Shown here in pieces: positions 6,811-15,734 of a stretch of DNA of 54,730 bases (positions within the stretch are counted from its first letter, which is position 1; the number at the start of each line of letters is the position of its first letter). This DNA is from an uncultured Erythrobacter sp. (lineage in GTDB: Bacteria > Pseudomonadota > Alphaproteobacteria > Sphingomonadales > Sphingomonadaceae): NCBI GenBank assembly GCA_947488155.1, contig CANKYK010000003.1:1-54730 (forward strand), given 5' to 3'. The notes under the pieces are model-generated. The model was not told the DNA's origin. It made no database searches and was given only the letters and a program-made list of their open reading frames with translations. A program made the position numbers and the translations under genes.

Positions 6811-7278
6811 TTAGTCATTCTCGTTGGAATGAAATTCGCGGCATTTTTCGTGGTGAGCTTCGATCATATTGGCGAGCCTATCGCCAGCAACTTCGCAATG
6901 AGAGGAATTCAGCATTCCCTTCTCAGTGAGGCCTCGTCGCTCAAGCGCTGCATCGAGCGCGCTTGTGATTTCGGCCAATAGAATGGGGTCAACTCCATCG
7001 ATCTCTCGGCCCTGCTGGATGCGCCGAAGCAAGATCCCCGAATGAAGCAAATCGACCCCTAGATATTCCGTGGCGGCGAACAGCTCACCGGATGGAATTT
7101 TACCTTCGGAAAGCCTGGTCGCAAAGTGACGCCCATTCCATTCTGAGACGAGCCCGAGCGATGCGAGTTGGTGTCCAGTCACGCCCTGATCGCGCATACT
7201 CGCGAGCAACGAATTGGCTATGAACTCGTTAATGTCCACGTGGGTGTTAGATTCAGTATTCGAGTTTAGATTTCCCAT
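6811..7278 (-). CDS. putative regulator divergent from the transfer operon
   Basis: A 155-residue soluble protein. Residues about 15-75 (INEFIANSLLASMRDQGVTG, HQLASLGLVSEWNGRHFATRL, IPSGELFAATEYLGVDL) look like a degenerate XRE-type helix-turn-helix. The rest is helical without a recognised domain. The ATG at 7278 is preferred because AAAGGGG lies 9 bases upstream; a GTG two codons earlier is possible. It is transcribed away from the tra operon, and the 21-bp palindromic array lies between them. It is therefore a good candidate for the protein that binds the array (inference). Confidence 0.65.
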   Translation of the reverse strand: MGNLNSNTESNTHVDINEFIANSLLASMRDQGVTGHQLASLGLVSEWNGRHFATRLSEGKIPSGELFAATEYLGVDLLHSGILLRRIQQGREIDGVDPILLAEITSALDAALERRGLTEKGMLNSSHCEVAGDRLANMIEAHHEKCREFHSNEND

Positions 7279-7403
7279 GTCCACAGACCCCTTTCGACCG
7301 AGATCAGTCTCCGCCTGTTTGCGGGTGCGTGCAACAAAAAAGTTCCCCGATTTCGACTATTTTCTCAATTAATAGTTAAAAATGGCGATGATTATCGACT
7401 CTG

Positions 7404-7532
7404 TTGAGCTTGGCTCAAGTCTACCTGAGGATAGCGCAGGCCAAGCCGAGCCTGACGCAAGTATACCTGAGTGAGGCTCAGGTGCTGGTGAGCGGCACTC
7501 AACCGCTTTTGAGCGAGGCTCAGTTTCAAGAA
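7404..7532. repeat. six tandem 21-bp palindromic repeats upstream of traA
   Basis: Units start at 7407, 7428, 7449, 7470, 7491 and 7512 with no bases between them. The best units carry a short palindrome across the unit start: TTGAGCTTGGCTCAA at 7404-7418, CTGAGTGAGGCTCAG at unit 4 and TTGAGCGAGGCTCAG at unit 6. Units 2, 3 and 5 are more degenerate. A spacing of 21 bp is two helical turns, so all sites face the same side of the DNA. The array ends about 106 bp before traA and starts about 126 bp from the divergent regulator. It probably is a regulator-binding array for the transfer operon. Confidence 0.8.
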
Positions 7533-7637
7533 ATATATTTGCTCAAATTGGTATTGTCCCATTGTTCCGGCCCCACACGGAATGGTCCTTTGTTGGCGGC
7601 GCTTTCGAGCGTCGGTCTCACATCAACAAAGGAAACT

Positions 7638-7973
7638 ATGATGGATATGACAATGAAGTCCGGGAAGAAAATCCTTCCCTCCACTGACAAGATGCTTTCA
7701 GCTGCAACGGCTGTTGCCGCTGTAAGCATCTTGGGTACGACCGCTGCGGTGGCCGGTACTGATGCTACTTTCGACACCGCGCTGAACTCGTTCACCGGCT
7801 TCCTCGAAGGTTCTGGTGGTCGGATCATCACCGTCCTCAGTCTCGCTGGCGGTCTCGCTGCAATGGCCACTGGTCGCTTTTCGATGGGCCAAGTTGCTCT
7901 TCCCGTTGGCGTTGGCATCGGTGCCGGGACCGGCATTCCGATCGTCACTTCAACAGTAACCGCAATCATCTGA
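7638..7973 (+). CDS. traA: conjugative pilin, TraA/VirB2 type
   Basis: About 111 residues with a long leader (KILPSTDKMLSAATAVAAVS) ending near AVAG, then a short mature part with two hydrophobic segments (RIITVLSLAGGLAAMATGRF and the C-terminal VALPVGVGIGAGTGIP). This is the layout of F-type pilins, and it is directly followed by traL, as in MPF-F systems. GGA in AAAGGAAACT precedes a cluster of ATG codons at 7638, 7641, 7647 and 7653, so the exact start is open. It is the first gene of the operon and lies downstream of the 21-bp repeats. Confidence 0.85.
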   Translation: MMDMTMKSGKKILPSTDKMLSAATAVAAVSILGTTAAVAGTDATFDTALNSFTGFLEGSGGRIITVLSLAGGLAAMATGRFSMGQVALPVGVGIGAGTGIPIVTSTVTAII

Positions 7974-8001
7974 CCCTTTGGTCAATTGATTCCACGAATT
8001 G

Positions 8002-8027
8002 GGGAGGGGCGGTGATACGCGCCTCCC
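8002..8027 (+). promoter_or_regulatory. strong intercistronic hairpin between traA and traL
   Basis: Arms 8002-8011 (GGGAGGGGCG) and 8018-8027 (CGCGCCTCCC) pair at nine of ten positions around a six-base loop. A smaller hairpin, TGACC-CTTT-GGTCA, spans 7972-7985 at the traA stop. There is no T run, so simple termination is unlikely. Such hairpins often stabilise the upstream pilin mRNA or reduce read-through, giving more pilin than channel protein (inference). Confidence 0.6.
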
Positions 8028-8045
8028 TTGATCGGGACGACAAGC

Positions 8046-8330
8046 ATGGAAAAGTATGCAATTCCCAAGCACTTAGACGATCCTGAACTAATCGGTTTTT
8101 GGACGCTCGATGAATTTCTCGTGATGGCAGTTCCCTTCATTTGGGGCATTTTCGCGCAGCATATTGTCATCGGGCTTCTCTTGTCTGTGGTTCTGTGGCT
8201 GAGTTATCGCAAGCTCAAGGCCGGTCGCTCGATGCATTGGGTCTTGCACCTTTTCTACTGGCATTTGCCGGGCAGATTTTTCGGCCTGCAAGTCGTCCCA
8301 CCTTCTTCATACCGAGTGATGGTGGGCTGA
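8046..8330 (+). CDS. traL: type IV conjugative transfer protein TraL
   Basis: A 94-residue inner-membrane protein (MEKYAIPKHLDDPELIGFW start). Two hydrophobic segments cover about residues 22-58, and the end WHLPGRFFGLQVVPPSSYR is typical of TraL of F-type systems. It contributes to the pilus assembly base. The ATG at 8046 has GGGA 8 bases upstream; a TTG six codons earlier has no site. It is followed by traE one base after its stop. Confidence 0.9.
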   Translation: MEKYAIPKHLDDPELIGFWTLDEFLVMAVPFIWGIFAQHIVIGLLLSVVLWLSYRKLKAGRSMHWVLHLFYWHLPGRFFGLQVVPPSSYRVMVG

Positions 8331-8331
8331 T

Positions 8332-8898
8332 ATGGATATCAATCTCGCACACGAGAGTGCACAACGTACCCTTAAGCAACGCAACATGCTGGCAGTTGTT
8401 TGCGCTGTTCTGGCGGTGTTGCTGGTCTTCGTTTTTGGTATCGCAAACACCAAAGATAGAGAGGTGGTGCTTCAGCCCATTCTTTCGTCAGAAATGGTCG
8501 TTTCCTCCTCGTCCTTGACGAAGGAATATCTTGAAGCGGTAACGCGAGACACAGCCCATCTTGCTCTGAACCGCTCCCCCGAAAGCCTAGACTACTGGAT
8601 GGATCAGCTCGTCGCGATGGCGTCGCCGCAGCGGCGCGGCGAACTCAAGCGAGAGCTTATTGGCATCGTTGAAGATCAGCGCGGATCACAGGTCTCGCAG
8701 TACATCACAATCGATTGGATCAGGACTGATCCTGAGGGCCTCACAAGCGAAGTCGGCGGGGTTCTGCACACCGTCGTTGGTTCGCGAGAGGTTCGCCGCG
8801 AGCACAAGATCTTCGGCTTCGAATGGGAATATTCGGGCCTTTCACTCCAGCTCAAAAGCTTCGGCGTCGTGCAGAAAAAACCAGAAGGAGAGGCATGA
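8332..8898 (+). CDS. traE: type IV conjugative transfer protein TraE
   Basis: A 188-residue TraE/VirB5-like inner-membrane protein. A single membrane anchor (MLAVVCAVLAVLLVFVFGIA) near residues 19-40 is followed by a periplasmic domain with the family pattern ESLDYWMDQLV and a C-terminal FGFEWEYSGLSLQLKSF. It is required for F pilus assembly. The stop overlaps the traK start, as throughout this operon. Confidence 0.92.
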   Translation: MDINLAHESAQRTLKQRNMLAVVCAVLAVLLVFVFGIANTKDREVVLQPILSSEMVVSSSSLTKEYLEAVTRDTAHLALNRSPESLDYWMDQLVAMASPQRRGELKRELIGIVEDQRGSQVSQYITIDWIRTDPEGLTSEVGGVLHTVVGSREVRREHKIFGFEWEYSGLSLQLKSFGVVQKKPEGEA

Positions 8899-9632
8899 TG
8901 TATCGCCCCTTTGGAGCACTAATTTTCACTCTTGCTGCCCTTGCACCGGCTCATTCTGCGCTTGCTGACGAAACCATTCCGGTAAGTGATAATGGGGAGG
9001 TAAATTGTTCCGCATCGAAGTCTGATCTCACCCGCGTAGCGCTCGTTGATGATGAGTTCGTCGCCGTCTCGCGCATCGAAACGGGCATTCCGTCAAATGA
9101 CATTTCGATTGTCCATGAGCCGACACGCGGTGATCTCTATCTCTCCGTGCCAGAGGGCTACAGCAAATCTCACTTGTCCTTCTTCGGAACGACGCAAGCT
9201 GGCTTCGTCTACAAGTTCACATGCCGTGTGGAGAACATTCCGACACAGCAGGTTTTTGTCAGAAACGCAGCCCTGGAAGAAGAACGCTTGGCGCTCACCG
9301 GCGGGGCTCAGCAGCCTGATATGCAGGATGCTTCAGTCCAGCTCGTTCGAGCGATGTTCGAGCAGCGAGAGATCGGCGGCTATTCGATTTCGGATATACC
9401 GCGAGCCGCCGTGAATATTGGCGAGCTGAAGATCCAGCTCACCAGCCAATATCTTGGGCCCGTGCTGACCGGTCAAGTCATGCGCATTGAAAACACAGGA
9501 AGCGAAGAAGTCACACTGACGGACGCCCTGGTCGGCGGACGCTCGGCGCTCGCTGTTTCCGTCGGCAATCGGTCGCTCGCGCCCGGTCAAGCCACAAGCG
9601 CTTTCGTCGTTGTCGCCTCAGGAGAAATTTGA
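8895..9632 (+). CDS. traK: type-F secretin-like protein TraK
   Basis: A 245-residue exported protein with a signal peptide (PFGALIFTLAALAPAHSALA). TraK forms the outer-membrane ring of F-type channels with TraV and TraB and resembles VirB9. The C-terminal part (LTGQVMRIENTGSEEVTL, SLAPGQATSAFVV) matches the family. Start ATG at 8895 follows AAGGAG by 4 bases; the next codon is also ATG and gives a better distance. It overlaps traE. Confidence 0.92.
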   Translation: MMYRPFGALIFTLAALAPAHSALADETIPVSDNGEVNCSASKSDLTRVALVDDEFVAVSRIETGIPSNDISIVHEPTRGDLYLSVPEGYSKSHLSFFGTTQAGFVYKFTCRVENIPTQQVFVRNAALEEERLALTGGAQQPDMQDASVQLVRAMFEQREIGGYSISDIPRAAVNIGELKIQLTSQYLGPVLTGQVMRIENTGSEEVTLTDALVGGRSALAVSVGNRSLAPGQATSAFVVVASGEI

Positions 9633-10921
9633 TGTCTACAGAAAAAGCGTCTTCGCATTCACCAAGTGATCTTGGTGATATAGATCTCGATGCAGATGGC
9701 GGGATCGTTGATAATGACAAGACCGACCGTAAGCAGAAAATGCTTTTGTTCGGGGTACTTGGTGTCGTTGTTCTCGCGGGCTCATGGTACATTCTGGATA
9801 CTGGCGACATGGCCCAAGAGGCGGTTGCTGAGAATGACCAAACCACAATTTCTACTGATGCGTTGCTCAATCGCGAGCGGATGGATCAAGAGTGGGTGGC
9901 TGGGTACGAGCATGAGGTCACTGACCAAGGCAAACGCCTCGAATCTGTCGAAGGTGACATGGATAGGGTAGCGGCGCTCGAAGGCGAGATAGCGACGCTC
10001 CGCTCACAGAATGAATCAATTGTTCGCGACGGAACCGCAGTTTTCGAAGCCTATGAGCGCGAAAACGAAAGTTTAAAGAGGCAGGTTGAACAGGCGCGGG
10101 CAACACCCCCCAGGTCCGCCCCTGCTGCGTCGGCGGCGGCGGTTGGTCTCACACCAACGCCTGAAGCAGGTGCCGCCGCCGACAATAGTTCAATGGCAGG
10201 ACGTGCACGCGACATCAAGCTTGTCTCGTTCGATGGAGAGGCTGGTACGGGCCGCCGCATCAGGCCTGAAGACGGAACCACAACATACACAGATAGCCCC
10301 AATTTTCTTCCGCCGAACTCAATGGCGAATGCGGTGGTTATTGTTGGGGCTGATGCGGCCACCAACACGCGTTCGCAAAGTGAGCCGCTGCCGGTTTTGC
10401 TCCGCATAACGGGCCCGGCTCGGTCTGTCTTTGGCGACGGCAGGCTCTACGCAACCCGAGTGCAGGGATGCATGGTGAACGGTGCCGCCTATGGCGATCT
10501 CTCTTCGGAGAAAGTCTACGTCCGCTTACAGCGCATGACGTGTCCTCAGCCCGGCGGCCGCGTTGCCGTGTCTGAAGTGAAGGGCTTTGTCGCCTTTGGC
10601 GGGAAAGTCGGCATTCGGGGCCGCGTGATCAGCCGAGAGGGCGGGCTTGCCACTCAGGCATTTCTTGCTGGATTGGTAGGCGGTCTCGGCAATGCCTTCC
10701 AAGGCGCTAACCAGATCCCGCGCATCACATCCGATTCAGCTGCCCTGCCGTCTGCATCGGACGTTGGTGTGCAAGCGATCGGCGGAGGCGCAGCACAAGC
10801 TGGCGGCACTCTCTCGGATTATCTGATTGAGAGAGCCGAGCAATATCAACCGGTTGTTGAAATGCCTACGGGCGCGAGAGTTGAGGTTGTCTTCCTCGAC
10901 GGAACCTTTGTGCGGAATTGA
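9632..10921 (+). CDS. traB: conjugal transfer scaffold protein TraB
   Basis: A 429-residue VirB10-like protein that links inner and outer membranes. It has a cytoplasmic tail, one membrane segment (MLLFGVLGVVVLAGSWYIL) near residues 34-54, a coiled-coil region (residues about 85-155), an Ala/Pro-rich stretch, and the conserved beta domain with GRLYATRVQGCMVNGAAYGDL and a Gly-rich antenna region. GGAG 7 bases before the ATG fixes the start at 9632, one codon after a TTG in the same frame. Confidence 0.94.
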   Translation: MSTEKASSHSPSDLGDIDLDADGGIVDNDKTDRKQKMLLFGVLGVVVLAGSWYILDTGDMAQEAVAENDQTTISTDALLNRERMDQEWVAGYEHEVTDQGKRLESVEGDMDRVAALEGEIATLRSQNESIVRDGTAVFEAYERENESLKRQVEQARATPPRSAPAASAAAVGLTPTPEAGAAADNSSMAGRARDIKLVSFDGEAGTGRRIRPEDGTTTYTDSPNFLPPNSMANAVVIVGADAATNTRSQSEPLPVLLRITGPARSVFGDGRLYATRVQGCMVNGAAYGDLSSEKVYVRLQRMTCPQPGGRVAVSEVKGFVAFGGKVGIRGRVISREGGLATQAFLAGLVGGLGNAFQGANQIPRITSDSAALPSASDVGVQAIGGGAAQAGGTLSDYLIERAEQYQPVVEMPTGARVEVVFLDGTFVRN

Positions 10922-10932
10922 GGAGCAGGATT

Positions 10933-11745
10933 ATGGAGTTTCGAAACTTAACAGTAGCCGCCGGCCTAGTCGCTGCTACGGGTCTTATGGGTTTCAGCGC
11001 TGCATTGGCGTTTGGAGCGACAAATCCGAGTGTCGAAGAGGCGCTCGCTGAACGGCTTCCAAACACGCAGATTGACGCGGTTGATTGCGATGAAATCAGC
11101 GCTCTTTGTGCTGTCCAAGCTGGAACCAATCTCTTCTACGTGGATCCCTCTGCGCGCTTCCTCGTTGTCGGGCGGGTCTATGACATGGAAACGCGCCAGG
11201 ATCTTACTGCGGCACGCTTGCTGCAAATGAACCCTGACATGCTTCTGGGTAGCGCTGCTGCTGCTAAACCGGTCCCTGATGCTGCCGCTGGGAGTAGCGC
11301 CCCATCGCCAAGTAGGACAGTCGATCCGGTAAAGCTCGCTGCGCTCCCTGATAACGGTGCTATCGTGCACGGTTCCGGAAAGTCTCGCGTAACCGTCTTC
11401 TCGGATTTCCGGTGCGGATTTTGTCGGCAGCTCGCAGAAGAGCTTGCCGATATGGACGTGGAAGTGGTTGAGAGGCCCATTTCGATTATGGGCACACGCG
11501 CCCTTTCGGAAAGCGTTGTGTGCGCCTCAAACCCCAAGCGTGCGCTTAGGGAGGCTTACAGGGACGGTGCGCCTAACAAGCCTGGTCAGGGCTGCGACAC
11601 AAGCGGCCTCGATGCGAACGAGGCGTTTGCGCGCGAGAATGGTTTCAATGGCACTCCGGTCATTGTCCGTTCTGACGGTGAGGTGCTGACGGGATACCGT
11701 CCGAAGGCAACGCTTGAAGCCTGGCTCTCAGAGGGAGAGGGCTGA
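10933..11745 (+). CDS. DsbC-like periplasmic disulfide isomerase of the transfer operon
   Basis: A 270-residue exported thioredoxin-fold protein with the active site CGFC near residues 160-163 (FSDFRCGFCRQL), the cis-Pro region GFNGTPVIV, and an N-terminal dimerisation-like domain. It would form or correct disulfides in the Cys-rich Tra proteins, notably TraU, TraN and TraH. AGGAGCAGGA precedes the ATG at 10933. DsbC genes sit between traB and traV in several F-like systems outside F itself. TraF and TrbC supply further thioredoxin folds in the same operon. Confidence 0.9.
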   Translation: MEFRNLTVAAGLVAATGLMGFSAALAFGATNPSVEEALAERLPNTQIDAVDCDEISALCAVQAGTNLFYVDPSARFLVVGRVYDMETRQDLTAARLLQMNPDMLLGSAAAAKPVPDAAAGSSAPSPSRTVDPVKLAALPDNGAIVHGSGKSRVTVFSDFRCGFCRQLAEELADMDVEVVERPISIMGTRALSESVVCASNPKRALREAYRDGAPNKPGQGCDTSGLDANEAFARENGFNGTPVIVRSDGEVLTGYRPKATLEAWLSEGEG

Positions 11746-12380
11746 TGGGCGAGGCAAAAGTATTCGCGGCTTTAGCGCTGAGTGCGTCCAGCATGGTCTT
11801 GGGCGCCTGCACGACGCTTGGGACAAATGTTTCGGGGAATTTTGGTTGTGAGCGCCAAGAAGGTCGCTGCGCAATGACAGCCGAAATCGACAATGATGCG
11901 CTTGCTACAATTGCGACAGACGAAGCGGCAGCGGTAACGCCAGCTGGGCCGTTTCTGCTGGATGACGGTGTGACACCGCTACAAGCGCCATCGCAGATCG
12001 CTCGGGGGTCTGCCGGCGAAAGCTATGAGATTGCGGTTTCGTTCCCCGCATACACGAGGCGCGGCGGCGAAGCGGTCGAATCCACTCAAGTCATAACGCG
12101 GGTTAGTCTGCCAGGACGCTCGGGCGTCATCGAAGAGGTGCAGGACCGTGTGGCTGTCGTGGGGCCGGAAGGCCTTCTGGCGGCCGCCACTGCTGCGCCC
12201 TCTATTCTCGCGTTCGAGGCTCGATCTTCGCGTTCTTCAGTTCGACCAGCTTTGGTTTCAATGGCCAGTGAGCAGCTCAATCCAATCGAACGGATCAAGA
12301 TTGATGTAGAGGACGTTCTCCAAGCTGAGAATGAGGCGGTTCTATCAGCCGGTGTCTTTCCGAACGGGGGCTCCGAATGA
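11745..12380 (+). CDS. traV: outer-membrane lipoprotein TraV
   Basis: A 211-residue lipoprotein with the lipobox VLGAC near residue 22 and the family signature CTTLGTNVSGNFGC soon after. TraV anchors the TraK ring in the outer membrane, as VirB7 does. The ATG shares one base with the stop of the preceding dsbC-like gene and the stop overlaps traC by 4 bases. The long C-terminal part is more variable. Confidence 0.9.
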   Translation: MGEAKVFAALALSASSMVLGACTTLGTNVSGNFGCERQEGRCAMTAEIDNDALATIATDEAAAVTPAGPFLLDDGVTPLQAPSQIARGSAGESYEIAVSFPAYTRRGGEAVESTQVITRVSLPGRSGVIEEVQDRVAVVGPEGLLAAATAAPSILAFEARSSRSSVRPALVSMASEQLNPIERIKIDVEDVLQAENEAVLSAGVFPNGGSE

Positions 12381-14938
12381 CAAAGAGCCCTTGGAACCAG
12401 TTTGTCGAGATGCTGACTGGCGATGACCGTCATAAAGAGCAGAGAACTGTTCTTCCTCTACCTCCGCGGCTCAGCTCGCAGTTGCCGTACAGGGCATATG
12501 ACAAAGACACAGAGGTCTTTTTTCAGCGCTCTTCCAAGGGTTTCATCTTGGAAATTTCGCCTTTGACAGGCGCAAATGATCGCACAGCCGACATGATCTC
12601 GTCGATCTTCTCTGATGTGTTGGAACCGGGAAGCTTTTTCTCGTTGACGAGTTATGCCTCGCCGCGCGTCTCACCACGGCTCGAAGGATGGTCGTTTCCG
12701 CGCATTCAACGCGGCGGTGTTTTTGCGACGCTTGCTCACTATCGAACCCAGAAACTCCTCGAAGGAGCTTGGCATTCGATGTCCAGCGACGGGTGCTTCA
12801 ATGCGCGCGAATTCCGCTGTTTTCTTGCCGTAGGCATCAAGGACGGCGGGCCGCTCAAAATGGACGATCTTATCAGGATGAGAGAGGCCATTGAGACCTC
12901 GCTTGATTCCATCGGGGTTGAGGCGCGCCGCTATGAACCGCAGGATTTAATCCAGTATTTCGATGAGATACTAGCTCCAACCACTGGCGCTGGCGATAAG
13001 GTTGCGTCCTATAATCGCTATGATCAGCTGAACACGCAGTGCGTTCGCAGCGACATCGTTATTCGGCCTTGCAAGGACAATTTCATTCTTGAAGCGCCAT
13101 CTCTGCGTCCTTCTGGAGAGAGCATCGATGGCGTGCCGCAAATGCAAACGTTTCGGCCTGAAAAGTTCGACATACGCACAATGTCAGTCCGGGCCTTTCC
13201 GCATTATTGGGCGAGCTGGGATAGTCAGCGCCTGATCGGCGATCTCTTCAACCCCAAACTCTCGCTGCCGTGCCCGGTTCTCCAGACCGTCAGCGGTGTT
13301 ATCCAGGCGACAGAAGTGGCCGAGTCCAAAACGTCGTTCAAGCATAAAAGGACGACATCGCTCGCAGATGGCAGCGCTTCGAAATATCTGCCTGATCTCC
13401 GAAAGTCCTCTGAGGAGTGGAGGGTGGCCCAAGACCGCGTGAAGGGCGGCGAGAAGCTAATTCCGACATATTACGCCGTGAGCACCATTTCTCCCATCGG
13501 AGAGGGTGAGCGTTGCTCTCGCGCCATCAAGGCCTTGTACAAGGCAGCTGGTTGGGATTTGCTTGATGAGCGGATGATCGAACTGCCTGCGTTCATGTCG
13601 CATTTTCCATTGCTGATGGCTGATGGATTGGATCATGACATCGGCAAGCGCATGGCACGCTTCAAATCGATGTTGTCTTACTCGGTTGGATCGATTGCTC
13701 CCGTTCACGGTGAATTCGTCGGTGGCGACAAACCGCACCTCTTGTTCATCGGTCGCAGAGGACAGGTCCAATACTGGTCCCCGTTCCAAAACAACTCGGG
13801 CAACCACAATGTGGCGATTGCTGGTCAATCAGGTTCGGGTAAATCGGTCCTCTTGCAAGAGCTAACTGCAAGCTTTTGCGGAGTTGGCGCGAAAACCATC
13901 GTCATCGATGATGGGCGTTCATTCGAGCACATGTCCAAAGTTCTTGGCGGCAATTTCACGCAGTTTACACTCGCCTCCGGGATCTCAATTAACCCTTTCA
14001 AGATAGTCGATGAAGCCGAAGCCGAGGTGGATGAGGATTATCTCGTCGATTGCTTGGCAATGCTGAAGAGCATCATCTCCCAGATGGCTCGGCATGAAAA
14101 CCGTCTCAATGACACCGAACGCGGACTGATTGACCGCGCAGTCAACGAAGTGTGGGACGCGAAGGCGTGCCAAGGTACCATTGACGACATCTGTGTTTCC
14201 CTGGGCGAGATGAAAGATGGTTATGCTGCGAGCCTGGCAACGGCTTTGACCCCATACACCGAAGGCGGGACGTATGGCCGGTTCTTCGTGGGCGAAAATA
14301 ACCTTGATCTTTCGAATGATCTCACGGTCTTCGAGCTGTCGGATTTAGCCTCACGTGATGAGCTGCGGGGCGTTGTTCTCACCTCGATCATGTTCTTCGC
14401 ATCACAGACCATGCGCAAGATGGATCGGGCTATCCCGAAGGCGCTCATTATCGATGAAGCATGGCAGATGCTCAAGGGCGGCGCGATGGCTGACTTCGTT
14501 GAAGCCTATTCGCGGACCTGCCGGAAGTACGGCGCTTCGCTCATCACTGCCACGCAATCTATACACGATTATTTTAAATCGGAAGGCTCGCGCGCGGCAT
14601 ATGAGAACTCGAATTGGTCTCTAATTCTTGAACAGAAACAAGAGACTATTTCTGGGCTCGGGGAGAGTGGCCGTTTCGAGATGAGCGGCCTCACAGAGCA
14701 GGTGCTGCGCTCGCTTAAGCGCCATGGCACCGATTATTCCGATATCTACGTTCGCGGCCCGGGCTGCGAGACGGTGTGCCGTCTCGTCCTCGATCAATAT
14801 TCTGCCACTCTCTATTCGTCGACGCCTGACGTGCACAGTGCAATCGAGCGCTTCGTTGAAAGCGGAGTGCCAATGGCTGATGCGATTGAGATGGTGGCGT
14901 TTCCTGAAGACCACGAAGTTCGGGAGGCCGCAGAATGA
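12377..14938 (+). CDS. traC: type IV secretion ATPase TraC (VirB4 family)
   Basis: An 853-residue VirB4-type ATPase that powers pilus assembly on the cytoplasmic side. It shows Walker A GQSGSGKS near residue 483, Walker B ALIIDEAWQML near residue 690 and the downstream RKYGASLITATQSIHDYF motif. The N-terminal half matches the TraC family. The length is as expected. Overlaps of 4 bases at both ends indicate translational coupling. Confidence 0.96.
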   Translation: MTKSPWNQFVEMLTGDDRHKEQRTVLPLPPRLSSQLPYRAYDKDTEVFFQRSSKGFILEISPLTGANDRTADMISSIFSDVLEPGSFFSLTSYASPRVSPRLEGWSFPRIQRGGVFATLAHYRTQKLLEGAWHSMSSDGCFNAREFRCFLAVGIKDGGPLKMDDLIRMREAIETSLDSIGVEARRYEPQDLIQYFDEILAPTTGAGDKVASYNRYDQLNTQCVRSDIVIRPCKDNFILEAPSLRPSGESIDGVPQMQTFRPEKFDIRTMSVRAFPHYWASWDSQRLIGDLFNPKLSLPCPVLQTVSGVIQATEVAESKTSFKHKRTTSLADGSASKYLPDLRKSSEEWRVAQDRVKGGEKLIPTYYAVSTISPIGEGERCSRAIKALYKAAGWDLLDERMIELPAFMSHFPLLMADGLDHDIGKRMARFKSMLSYSVGSIAPVHGEFVGGDKPHLLFIGRRGQVQYWSPFQNNSGNHNVAIAGQSGSGKSVLLQELTASFCGVGAKTIVIDDGRSFEHMSKVLGGNFTQFTLASGISINPFKIVDEAEAEVDEDYLVDCLAMLKSIISQMARHENRLNDTERGLIDRAVNEVWDAKACQGTIDDICVSLGEMKDGYAASLATALTPYTEGGTYGRFFVGENNLDLSNDLTVFELSDLASRDELRGVVLTSIMFFASQTMRKMDRAIPKALIIDEAWQMLKGGAMADFVEAYSRTCRKYGASLITATQSIHDYFKSEGSRAAYENSNWSLILEQKQETISGLGESGRFEMSGLTEQVLRSLKRHGTDYSDIYVRGPGCETVCRLVLDQYSATLYSSTPDVHSAIERFVESGVPMADAIEMVAFPEDHEVREAAE

Positions 14939-15264
14939 AGACCGGTTACTTGGACAGCTTTCGCGGTTGGTCTGGTTGGGCGGCGGCTGCCGGTATTCGG
15001 TTAGCTGCTTGGACAATGATGAACGCGCTGTGCGCGATAGGCTTCGTTGGCTTCTTAATCTTCGCTCTGGGTGGGTTCACGCCAGAAGGCTTTTTCTCGC
15101 ACGCTGACAATCTGTCGAGCCGCTACCTCGCGGCGCCAACCGATGCCCGCATTCAATTTCACGCCATGGCCGGCATCGCCCTTTTATTCCTGTTTGGGAT
15201 CTTCGGTGCCTTGCGGGCCGGTTCACTCACCAAAGTTTTTTCTAGCCGGGAGATAGCACAATGA
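14935..15264 (+). CDS. small membrane protein in the tra operon
   Basis: A 109-residue protein with two long hydrophobic segments (about residues 20-50 and 78-98) and a polar loop. No family is recognised. It overlaps traC by 4 bases and trbI by 4 bases, so it is a genuine operon member. In the F plasmid this position between traC and trbI holds small variable genes. A role as an inner-membrane accessory of the channel is inference from position only. Confidence 0.75.
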   Translation: MKTGYLDSFRGWSGWAAAAGIRLAAWTMMNALCAIGFVGFLIFALGGFTPEGFFSHADNLSSRYLAAPTDARIQFHAMAGIALLFLFGIFGALRAGSLTKVFSSREIAQ

Positions 15265-15734
15265 ACGCCGTCACAGCTAAAGCGCGCAAGCTTGGGTCAA
15301 CAAAGCTTCGCCCGCAGATCGTATTGCTCTCAGTTGCGGCCGTTATCGTCGCTCTTTGGGGTGTTTGGGTGACTAACCAATTGGTGTCGAAGAATGACAG
15401 TCCGATAGTCCAGGTTCAGCTCCAGACTTTGATTGGCGATTACGTAAAGGCTCAAGCCCGTTCGAATGCCCCTGAGGAGCAATCAGCCGCCGCCACCGTG
15501 GCCTATGTCCGCGCCATCGAGCGCGAGATTGAGGTGCTTTCCGCTGAAGGGAAGATTGTGCTCGTCGCTAACGCGGTTGCTGGAGGCGAGGTTGTCGATG
15601 TCACAGGTCTCGTTCGTGCAAGGGCGATGGGCAAGTTGGCTGATGCTGGCGCAATCCATCCGCCGGGCGCTGACGGCGCTGTCCGAACAGCGATGCGTGG
15701 CTATATGGCTGATAGTGCCGGGGCAGGACAATGA
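15261..15734 (+). CDS. trbI: TrbI-like type-F transfer protein
   Basis: A 157-residue protein with one N-terminal membrane anchor (IVLLSVAAVIVALWGVWVT) and a periplasmic helical part with VQVQLQTLIGDYVKAQ and the later EGKIVLVANAVAGGEVVDVT, matching TrbI of F-type systems, which affects pilus retraction. Position before traW (with one inserted peptidase) supports the call. Overlaps by 4 bases on each side. Confidence 0.75.
   Translation: MNAVTAKARKLGSTKLRPQIVLLSVAAVIVALWGVWVTNQLVSKNDSPIVQVQLQTLIGDYVKAQARSNAPEEQSAAATVAYVRAIEREIEVLSAEGKIVLVANAVAGGEVVDVTGLVRARAMGKLADAGAIHPPGADGAVRTAMRGYMADSAGAGQ

Noticed and set aside
7404..7532. CRISPR array
   Set aside because: The repeats are contiguous with no spacers and there are no cas genes.
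7404..7640. Protein-coding reading of the 21-bp repeats as an N-terminal extension of the pilin with heptad repeats
   Set aside because: A unit length divisible by three makes any array look like a peptide repeat. The pilin's own start cluster with a ribosome-binding site begins at 7638, and the array lies in the promoter region.
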